Below are positions 5,611 through 11,486 of a stretch of 11,486 nucleotides of DNA, one piece after another (positions within the stretch are counted from its first letter, which is position 1; each line of letters opens with the position of its first letter). This DNA comes from Fidelibacterota bacterium (GTDB lineage Bacteria; Fidelibacterota; Fidelibacteria; Fidelibacterales; Fidelibacteraceae). Below the pieces are notes generated by a model. It did not search any database, was not told the origin of the DNA, and worked only from the letters and a program-made list of their open reading frames with translations. The translations under genes and the position numbers were made by a program. Where the stretch lies: assembly GCA_016937825.1 (NCBI GenBank), contig JAFGVT010000113.1, positions 1 through 11,486 on the forward strand, in the 5' to 3' direction.

Positions 5611-7326
5611 TCACTTCAATAAGAGGCATTTTTTTACGGCCTTGTATTTTTCCGTCGTACTGAGCGCTTCACATACTAAAAAATACAACCCGGAAGGATG
5701 AGCCTCCCCATTCCAGCGCAGTCTGTGCAGGCCTTTTGAATACGGACGTGAAGGGAACCGGTGCATCGCTTTGCCTTCCACATTGTAAACGGTGACCGTA
5801 ACGTTCATGGCATTGGGAAGGGAAACCGCCGCAATAAGCAGCGGATTGAATGGATTCGGGTAGATCGAGAGGGAAAAAGCATCCGGAACAGTTTCTTCTA
5901 CGGCCATTTCGGGAATGTCTTCCACGCTTATGGAAGCATCGATGAAACTGTGCGCGGGTACGTTTACGTAGGCGTATACCGTGTGGGGAGAATTCAGGGT
6001 ATCCACCTGCATAAGGTAGGCATTATTCAGGGAGCTGAGCATTTTCCCTTCTTCAAGCGTGAACGTGATCAGACACTTTTGAAGGCCGATGCCGGTGTTG
6101 TTCGTAATCCGCACCATGGACCCTGCCGCATTCACCGTTTTAATGATCGCCTCGCCATATACTCCCGCCTGTATTGCCTGCATGCTCACGATCGCATTGT
6201 TCTGCACTCTGACGATCCGGTACCAGCGATTTCCATCGCAGGTCGATCCTGTGCTGCTATTATAGGGGGGTACTGTCATATCGCCCGTATTCCTGTGAAT
6301 ATGGCCCCAAAAGGCAGCATCGACGCCCAGCGATGAAAGGTTCAAATCTCCGTCAAAATCATTGTGATAAAACAATATGTTCAGCGCGGCGCTGGCATGT
6401 TCGGCAAGGTCGTCGGCGAGCCATTGCAGCTGACCCGATGTAAAGCTGGTACTGCCGTATAAATTGTCGCGCCAGCCGTCATAGCTTCCGTACAGGGTAT
6501 AGGCTTCCATGCCGGCAAAATGGATATCGCCGTAATTAAACGAATAATCCTGGGTGATCAGCGCACCCGGGGAGGTGTTGTCCAGGTACTTCCATCCAAA
6601 ATATTTCCACCAGGTCGTCCGTGCGGTTCCGGTTGGCGCCGGCGTCGCATCCCATCCGCCAAGGTCATGATTACCTCCGACCAGAAAGAGGGGGACTTCC
6701 AATTCATGCAATATTTTTTTTGCCCTGGAAATGGCCGGAATTCCCAATGCCTCGAGTTCGCCGTCATTGATCAGATCGCCGGTATGAAGGACGAATTCCG
6801 GGTGGATAATGTTGATGTCGTCAATGACCGCGCGGAAATCTTCCAGTTCCGTCGAGTCGGTCTCAACCCCGCTGTCACCCCAAAAATAATGCGAGGGCAG
6901 ATGCGTGTCCGTGATATGGATGAAGGTGAAATCATTCTTATATTCGGGAATAATATACACGGCATGTTCCGAAACATCCTCATCGATCTCTCCGGAACAG
7001 GAGACAGCAAGATCATACAGACCGTATATCATGGACTCCGGCAGAACGGCGCGCACTCTTCGAAGGCCGTTCACCGCATCGTCCGGCACCTCGAAAAATT
7101 CCAGACCGGTACGGTGACCCCGCAATATCAAGGAGACCGATACGACGGCTTCCGCGGGCGAGAGCGAAATATCCACCGGGATGCTATCGCCGGGCAGGGC
7201 GAGAAGCGGAACATTGATAATGGGATATTGAATGATCGTAAGCGTGTCGTGTCCCGCCGAAGAGTGCCCGGCCTGAACGAGAGAGAGGGTGAAAAGAAGA
7301 AGGATCAAAAAATGCCGCAGTTTCAT
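5611..7326 (-). CDS. Secreted calcineurin-like metallophosphoesterase with type IX sorting domain
   Basis: 571 residues. A Sec signal peptide (KLRH, hydrophobic 6-18, cleavage near 19-21) is followed by a beta-rich region (about 28-127), a calcineurin-like phosphoesterase domain (about 131-350), a further beta region, and a C-terminal type A sorting domain (about 486-571). The two-metal site is complete: D140 and H142 (DTH), D184 (GDL), N219 and H220 (GNHD), H321 (YHND), H342 and H344 (GHIH). The tail holds YPNPFNP (489-495), a TVYNVEGK strand and SGLYFLV, typical of proteins exported by the type IX system and anchored or released at the cell surface. It probably hydrolyses a phosphoester outside the cell; the substrate (nucleotide, phospholipid headgroup or other) is not shown. 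AAGGA lies 5 bases before the ATG. It forms a single-gene unit. Confidence 0.92.
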   Translation of the reverse strand: MKLRHFLILLLFTLSLVQAGHSSAGHDTLTIIQYPIINVPLLALPGDSIPVDISLSPAEAVVSVSLILRGHRTGLEFFEVPDDAVNGLRRVRAVLPESMIYGLYDLAVSCSGEIDEDVSEHAVYIIPEYKNDFTFIHITDTHLPSHYFWGDSGVETDSTELEDFRAVIDDINIIHPEFVLHTGDLINDGELEALGIPAISRAKKILHELEVPLFLVGGNHDLGGWDATPAPTGTARTTWWKYFGWKYLDNTSPGALITQDYSFNYGDIHFAGMEAYTLYGSYDGWRDNLYGSTSFTSGQLQWLADDLAEHASAALNILFYHNDFDGDLNLSSLGVDAAFWGHIHRNTGDMTVPPYNSSTGSTCDGNRWYRIVRVQNNAIVSMQAIQAGVYGEAIIKTVNAAGSMVRITNNTGIGLQKCLITFTLEEGKMLSSLNNAYLMQVDTLNSPHTVYAYVNVPAHSFIDASISVEDIPEMAVEETVPDAFSLSIYPNPFNPLLIAAVSLPNAMNVTVTVYNVEGKAMHRFPSRPYSKGLHRLRWNGEAHPSGLYFLVCEALSTTEKYKAVKKCLLLK

Positions 7327-7351
7327 GAGGGTCCTTTAAAAAATGAACGAT

Positions 7352-7379
7352 ATTGTATGGAAATTCACGATAATGGCAA
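7352..7379 (-). promoter_or_regulatory. Sigma70-like promoter of the phosphoesterase gene
   Basis: On the minus strand TTGCCA (7379-7374) and TACAAT (7357-7352) are 16 bp apart. Initiation near 7345 would leave a leader of about 18 bases that contains the AAGGA ribosome site. It lies downstream of the nifJ terminator, so the phosphoesterase appears to be transcribed separately from nifJ. Confidence 0.45.
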
Positions 7380-7401
7380 AAGCAAATCTGACAGGGTCCT
7401 C

Positions 7402-7432
7402 TGAAAATAAGAACGCCCCTGTGAGAGGGGCG
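7402..7432 (-). terminator. Intrinsic terminator of nifJ
   Basis: CGCCCCT (7414-7420) and AGGGGCG (7426-7432) form a perfect 7-bp GC-rich stem with a 5-base loop, followed on the minus strand by TTCTTATTTTC. It begins 24 bases after the nifJ stop. The plus-strand side also carries CCCTTTTC, so it could work both ways, but no plus-strand gene ends here. Confidence 0.75.
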
Positions 7433-7456
7433 CCCTTTTCTCATTGTAACTAAGTG

Positions 7457-10400
7457 CTATTCAGCCATTTTCTGATAGGTTTCCCAGCGCTTTTTCGCGT
7501 ACTTGACAAATTCGTCTCTGAACGCTTCAACCTTTTCGGGGAAAGACGTTTCAAGCGAGCTGTAACGCGTTTCGCCCTTCAGGAAATCGACCACTTCAAA
7601 ATTGGGTTCTTTCGAATCCAAGGTAAAGGGGTTCTTTCCTTCAAGCTCCAGCAGAGGATTATAGCGGTACAGCAGCCAGTAACCTGTTTCAACCGCTTTC
7701 TTTTCCTCTTTCTGGCTGTAGCTCATATTGATGCCGTGGTTGATGCAGGGGGAGTAGGCAATCACGAGCGAAGGACCGTCATAGGCTTCGGCTTCTTCAA
7801 GTGCTTTCACGAGCTGGTTCTTGTTGGCGCCCATCGCGACGCAGGCAACATAAACGTAGCCATAGGTCATCATCATGCGGCCGAGATCTTTCTTTGCGGT
7901 CTTTTTACCGGATTCCGCAAAACGTGCCACGGCTCCCAGGGGCGAGGCTTTGGACGCCTGACCGCCGGTATTCGAGTACACCTCGGTATCCAGGACCAGA
8001 ATGTTGATATTCTTACCTGAGGCAAGCGTATGATCGAGTCCGCCGAAACCGATATCGTAGGCCCAACCGTCTCCGCCGAAGGCCCAGACCGATTTGTCGA
8101 TGAAGCTTGTTCTTAACTCCAGCGCTTTGCTGATCAGCGGATCTTTCTTATTCTCTTTTTCAAGAAGCATTCCGATCTTTGAAGCATTTGCCTTGGCTTC
8201 ATCTGAAACGGATTTCCAGTTTTCGAGTGACCATGTCAGGGCTTCTTTCAGTTCAGGTTTAACGGAGGTTTTTACGAGTTTTTCAACAACCGAGTGTAAC
8301 TGTTTACGGTTTGCATCAATCGCAAGGCGCATGCCGAGGCCGTATTCGGCGTTATCCTCAAAGAGAGAATTTGCCCAGGTTGGGCCGAAGCCGTCCTTGT
8401 TCTTGCAATAGGGAACGGTGGGGAAAGTGCCGCCATAGATCGAGGAACAGCCGGTTGCATTGGCAATGACCATTCTGTCCCCGAAGAGCTGTGTCACGAG
8501 CTTGATGTAGGGCGTTTCGCCGCAACCCGCGCAGGCTCCCGAGAATTCGAACAGAGGTTGTTTGAACTGGGACCCTTTGACGCTGTACAGACGGTTTGAA
8601 CCGATATTGTCGGTAGGCAATTCATGGAAAAACGCTTCATTTGCATTTTCGCCCGCCAGACGTTCAGTCTCGATCGGGCTGAGTTCCAGAGCCTGGACAG
8701 GACATTCGTTGACGCAGACCGCACAGCCCTGGCAATCTTCGACATAGACCTGGATCTTGAATTTTTTATCCGCATCCTTGCCTTTTACATCGAGGACCGT
8801 AAAGGTTTCAGGTGCGCCGTTTAGGTCCTTTGGATCGATCAGTTTTGCTCTGATCGCCGCATGAGGACAAACAAAGGTACACTGGTTGCACTGGATGCAT
8901 TTATCGGCGATCCAGTGAGGAACCGCAGGAGCGACGCCGCGTTTTTCCAGCTGGGCGGTCGCGGTCGGGATATAGCCGTCAAAGGGCATGTCCGAAACGG
9001 AAATATCGTTGCCCTTTTCCCGCATAATGCGTTCAATGACATTCTTTGTAAAGGAATCGGCATCGTCGGGAACCAGTTTCTTGGGTTCGGCGGCAACTTC
9101 GGGCAGCGTGGCAGGGACCTTGATCTCCTGGAGCGCAGCTTCCGTTGCATCCACGGCTTTCCAGTTCATTTCGACAACGTCTTTGCCTTTTCGGGTGTAG
9201 GTTTTTTCAATGGCTTTTTTAATGAGGGCGATCGCTTCTTTCTTTGGCAGAACGCCGGAGATGATGAAGAAAGCGGCCTGCATGACGGTATTGATGCGTC
9301 CGCCGAGCCCGACTTCTTCCGCGATCTTCAAGGCGTTCACATTGTAAAATTTGATCTTTTTGTCAATGATCGTTTGCTGCATGTCGCGGGTAAGGTGCGA
9401 GAACACTTCATCCGCTTCCCAGTTCGAATTCTGCAGGAAAACGCCGTTCTCTTTGATGCCTTCCAGGATATCGTAGCGTCCGATGAAAGCCTGATTGTGG
9501 TTCGCAATGAAATCGGCGTTCACGGTCAGGTATTCCGATTGAATGGGGGTGGTGCCGAAACGGAGGTGCGAACGGGTGATGCCGCCGGATTTTTTAGAGT
9601 CGTATTCGAAATAACCCTGCGCATACATTTCCGTATTGTCGCCGATGATCTTGATCGAGTTTTTGTTCGCGCCGACGGTGCCGTCGGATCCAAGACCCCA
9701 GAATTTTGCCGAGAAGGTACCTTTCGGCTGAGAATGGATATTTTCAAGGATCTCTATCGAACGGTTGGAAACGTCGTCATGGATGCCGACCGTAAATCCG
9801 TGGAAAGCTTTCTTGTCGAGGTGATCGTAGACCGCTTTAACCATGGAAGGCGTGAACTCTTTTGAGGAGAGACCGTAACGGCCGCCGACGATCGTCATTT
9901 TTTTGTTTTTCAGGGCCGCAACGACATCCAGATATAAAGGTTCGCCAAGCGATCCGGGTTCTTTGGTCCGGTCCAGCACGGCGATCTTTTTCGCACTTGC
10001 AGGAAGGGCGGCAACGAGCGCTTCCGCTGAGAAAGGACGGTAGACGCGGACATTGATCAGGCCGAGTTTCTCGCCTTTTCCGTTGAGGTAGTTGATGGTT
10101 TCCTCGATCGTATCGCAGGCGCTTCCCATTGCAATGATGACCTTTTCCGCATCCGGTGCGCCGAAGTAATCAAAGAGATGATATTGCCGTCCGGTCACTT
10201 TTGCGACTTTATCCATGTATTCCTGGATGATCCCGGGCGTAGCGTCATACATCAGATTGGTGGTTTCACGTCCCTGGAAGTAGACGTCGGGATTCTGGGC
10301 TCCTACTTTCAGGCGGGGTTTTTCCGGGTCCATTGCACGTGCCCGGAAGGCTTCAATATATTTTTCTTCCACCAATTCTTTCATGGTGTCATAGTCGATG

Positions 10401-10957
10401 ATCTCAACTTTCTGGATCTCGTGGGAATTGCGGAAGCCGTCAAAGAAATTCAGGAAAGGTATGTTGGATTTCAGGGTCGCCAGATGTGAAACGATCGCCA
10501 GATCCATGATCTCTTGGATATTGGAAGCGGCGACAAGCGCAAAGCCCGTATTGCGTGCGGCCATGACATCCGAATGGTCGCCGAAAATGGACAGGGACTG
10601 TGCGGCAAGCGAGCGGGCTGAGACGTGGAAAACGGTCGGCATCATTTCGCCGGCGATCTTGTGCATGTTGGGGAGCATCAGCATGAGGCCCTGTGAGGCG
10701 GTAAAAGTGGTCGTAAAGGCGCCTGCGGAAAGAGAGCCGTGGACCGCTCCGGCGGCGCCCGCTTCGGACTGCATCTCTATGATATCGACCACTTCGTTAA
10801 AAATATTCTTTCGTCCGTTGGCAGCCCATGCATCGGCGTATTCGCCCATATTCGATGAAGGGGTAATGGGATAGATCGCGGCAACATCGCTGAAAGCGTA
10901 GGCGACATGCGCGGCAGCGGTATTTCCGTCAATGGTTTGTTTCTTGAATTTACTCAT
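7457..10957 (-). CDS. nifJ: Pyruvate:ferredoxin (flavodoxin) oxidoreductase, single chain
   Basis: 1166 residues. The enzyme oxidises pyruvate with CoA to acetyl-CoA and CO2 and reduces ferredoxin or flavodoxin; it is cytoplasmic and the main pyruvate-entry enzyme of anaerobes. Domain order is complete: the N-terminal pyruvate-binding domain with YPITPSS (29-35) and E65, the CoA/transketolase-like region with TKEPGS (331-336), the central gamma-type domain, a two-cluster ferredoxin domain (C687, C690, C693, C697 and C742, C745, C748, C752), and the thiamine diphosphate domain with GGDGWA (961-966) and SNTGG (995-999). The proximal cluster ligands C809, C812, C837 and C1071 correspond to those of the Desulfovibrio africanus enzyme. 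No residue appears to be missing. AGGAG (10963-10967) sits 5 bases before the ATG. It is transcribed alone and is divergent from the cupin gene. Confidence 0.98.
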   Translation of the reverse strand: MSKFKKQTIDGNTAAAHVAYAFSDVAAIYPITPSSNMGEYADAWAANGRKNIFNEVVDIIEMQSEAGAAGAVHGSLSAGAFTTTFTASQGLMLMLPNMHKIAGEMMPTVFHVSARSLAAQSLSIFGDHSDVMAARNTGFALVAASNIQEIMDLAIVSHLATLKSNIPFLNFFDGFRNSHEIQKVEIIDYDTMKELVEEKYIEAFRARAMDPEKPRLKVGAQNPDVYFQGRETTNLMYDATPGIIQEYMDKVAKVTGRQYHLFDYFGAPDAEKVIIAMGSACDTIEETINYLNGKGEKLGLINVRVYRPFSAEALVAALPASAKKIAVLDRTKEPGSLGEPLYLDVVAALKNKKMTIVGGRYGLSSKEFTPSMVKAVYDHLDKKAFHGFTVGIHDDVSNRSIEILENIHSQPKGTFSAKFWGLGSDGTVGANKNSIKIIGDNTEMYAQGYFEYDSKKSGGITRSHLRFGTTPIQSEYLTVNADFIANHNQAFIGRYDILEGIKENGVFLQNSNWEADEVFSHLTRDMQQTIIDKKIKFYNVNALKIAEEVGLGGRINTVMQAAFFIISGVLPKKEAIALIKKAIEKTYTRKGKDVVEMNWKAVDATEAALQEIKVPATLPEVAAEPKKLVPDDADSFTKNVIERIMREKGNDISVSDMPFDGYIPTATAQLEKRGVAPAVPHWIADKCIQCNQCTFVCPHAAIRAKLIDPKDLNGAPETFTVLDVKGKDADKKFKIQVYVEDCQGCAVCVNECPVQALELSPIETERLAGENANEAFFHELPTDNIGSNRLYSVKGSQFKQPLFEFSGACAGCGETPYIKLVTQLFGDRMVIANATGCSSIYGGTFPTVPYCKNKDGFGPTWANSLFEDNAEYGLGMRLAIDANRKQLHSVVEKLVKTSVKPELKEALTWSLENWKSVSDEAKANASKIGMLLEKENKKDPLISKALELRTSFIDKSVWAFGGDGWAYDIGFGGLDHTLASGKNINILVLDTEVYSNTGGQASKASPLGAVARFAESGKKTAKKDLGRMMMTYGYVYVACVAMGANKNQLVKALEEAEAYDGPSLVIAYSPCINHGINMSYSQKEEKKAVETGYWLLYRYNPLLELEGKNPFTLDSKEPNFEVVDFLKGETRYSSLETSFPEKVEAFRDEFVKYAKKRWETYQKMAE

Positions 10958-11002
10958 GTTAGCTCCTGATATATTTTACGTTCAATTATCTTCCGGACAA
11001 CT

Positions 11003-11052
11003 CAAAAGATACAATGAAATTGATGCGAGATAAAGGAAATTTTAAAAAATTC
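11003..11052 (-). promoter_or_regulatory. Candidate nifJ promoter with adjoining AT-rich dyad
   Basis: On the minus strand TATCTTTTG (11011-11003) resembles TAnnTTTG with one extra T, and TTTA (11034-11031), 19 bases upstream, is a weak -33 match; initiation near 10997 would give a leader of about 40 bases. Immediately upstream, 11036-11052 is a 17-base dyad with 7 of 8 pairs complementary, placed where a regulator could act. A second candidate, TTGTCC (11000-10995) and TAAAAT (10978-10973) 16 bp apart, lies so close that initiation would reach the ribosome site, so I prefer the first. Confidence 0.3.
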
Positions 11053-11083
11053 AATGTCGAACAAGTCACAGAGGTTTAAGTCG

Positions 11084-11113
11084 TTGGAAAGGATCTGTCA
11101 TCATGATTATATT
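11084..11113 (+). promoter_or_regulatory. Sigma70-like promoter candidate of the cupin gene
   Basis: TTGGAA (11084-11089) and TATATT (11108-11113) are 18 bp apart on the plus strand, 20 bases before the ATG at 11134. A start near 11120 would give a short leader that still contains the AAGGA ribosome site. The match is fair but the region is AT-rich, so chance agreement is possible. Confidence 0.35.
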
Positions 11114-11133
11114 CAGTAAAAAAAGGAACGTGC

Positions 11134-11486
11134 ATGAAACGGGAAATTGTTAAGGTGTGTCTTCTTCTGATATGTTCTGTAGCCGTTGGATTTGCTTCGG
11201 ACGGGGTCCATGCGGATATTTTGGCAAAAACAACTCAAAGTTGGGACGGGAGTATTTTGGAAAAATACCCGAAAGGACAACCCGAGATCACGATCATGCG
11301 GATCACAGTTCCGCCCCGCACGGATCTTGTCTGGCACGAACATCCCGTGATCAATGCCGGGGTTTTGATCTCTGGCAAATTGACAGTGGTCACGGACAAG
11401 TCCGATACCTTGTATTTAAGTGCCGGCGATCCGATCGTGGAAGTTGTAAATACCTGGCATTACGGCCGGAACGAAGAAGATGAACC
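11134..11486 (+). CDS. Exported cupin-domain protein, C-terminus cut by the window edge
   Basis: 117 complete codons are visible and the frame is still open at the right edge. The ATG has AAGGA at 11123-11127, 6 bases upstream. Residues 1-27 form a Sec signal peptide (MKREIVK, hydrophobic 8-20, possible cleavage after A21 or A27). The rest is a small beta-barrel cupin: motif 1 is WHEHPVINAGVLISG (67-81) with H68 and H70, and motif 2 is GDPIVEVVNTWHYGRN (98-113) with H109 and N113. The glutamate normally found in motif 1 is Asn74, and the Pro and Gly of motif 2 are Val104 and Asn106, leaving a possible three-histidine metal site. It is probably periplasmic and might bind a metal or small ligand; an enzymatic role is not shown. 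It is transcribed away from nifJ. Confidence 0.82.
   Translation, partial: MKREIVKVCLLLICSVAVGFASDGVHADILAKTTQSWDGSILEKYPKGQPEITIMRITVPPRTDLVWHEHPVINAGVLISGKLTVVTDKSDTLYLSAGDPIVEVVNTWHYGRNEEDE

Noticed and set aside
6520..7404. Plus-strand reading frame of 294 codons opposite the phosphoesterase gene
   Set aside because: It is the complement of a gene with a full catalytic motif set, and it also runs through that gene's promoter region.
8861..9865. Plus-strand reading frame of 334 codons opposite nifJ
   Set aside because: It is a shadow of nifJ, with the same composition artefact and no recognisable domain.
1..11486. CRISPR array, insertion sequence, phage, toxin-antitoxin or other defence module
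   Set aside because: I saw no regularly spaced repeats, transposase, integrase, terminal inverted repeats or toxin-antitoxin-like gene pairs; the real genes have similar base composition throughout.

Overview
The window looks like chromosomal DNA from an anaerobic or facultatively anaerobic bacterium of the Fibrobacterota-Chlorobiota-Bacteroidota (FCB) side of the tree, possibly an uncultured lineage such as Marinimicrobia, Cloacimonadota, Calditrichota or Ignavibacteriota. Three things point this way. A secreted enzyme ends in a 'YPNPFNP' type IX secretion sorting domain. A full-length single-chain pyruvate:ferredoxin oxidoreductase is present. One promoter-like site resembles the Bacteroidota pattern TTG-N20-TAnnTTT. 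The phylum cannot be fixed from this sequence alone.

Layout. Minus strand, 1-2070: the start of a lipoprotein gene (cut by the left edge) lies just downstream of a 650-residue aconitase/homoaconitase-family hydratase that resembles fungal Lys4. Minus strand, 2130-2286: a tRNA-Lys(UUU) with its own sigma70-like promoter and terminator. Plus strand, 2428-5606: a tight five-gene operon of DUF4416 protein, DUF2953-like membrane protein, GerW/YtfJ-family protein, Crp/Fnr regulator and YhcC-type (TIGR01212) radical SAM protein. Minus strand, 5611-7326: a secreted calcineurin-like phosphoesterase with a type IX sorting tail, convergent with the operon. Minus strand, 7402-10957: nifJ followed by a terminator. 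Plus strand, 11134 to the right edge: the start of an exported cupin protein, divergent from nifJ.

How the genes fit together. NifJ (pyruvate to acetyl-CoA plus reduced ferredoxin) and the hydratase (citrate/isocitrate or homocitrate/homoisocitrate) are central carbon and amino-acid enzymes on the same strand, but they are not one operon. The plus-strand operon is the least understood part: two genes whose homologues (ytfI, ytfJ) are neighbours in spore-forming Bacillus sit here beside a regulator and a radical SAM enzyme in an organism with other marks of a Gram-negative. I see no CRISPR array, insertion sequence, phage gene, toxin-antitoxin pair or defence system. I do not see a clear new system; the operon, the altered active-site signatures of the hydratase and the unusual ligand pocket of the regulator are the best leads.
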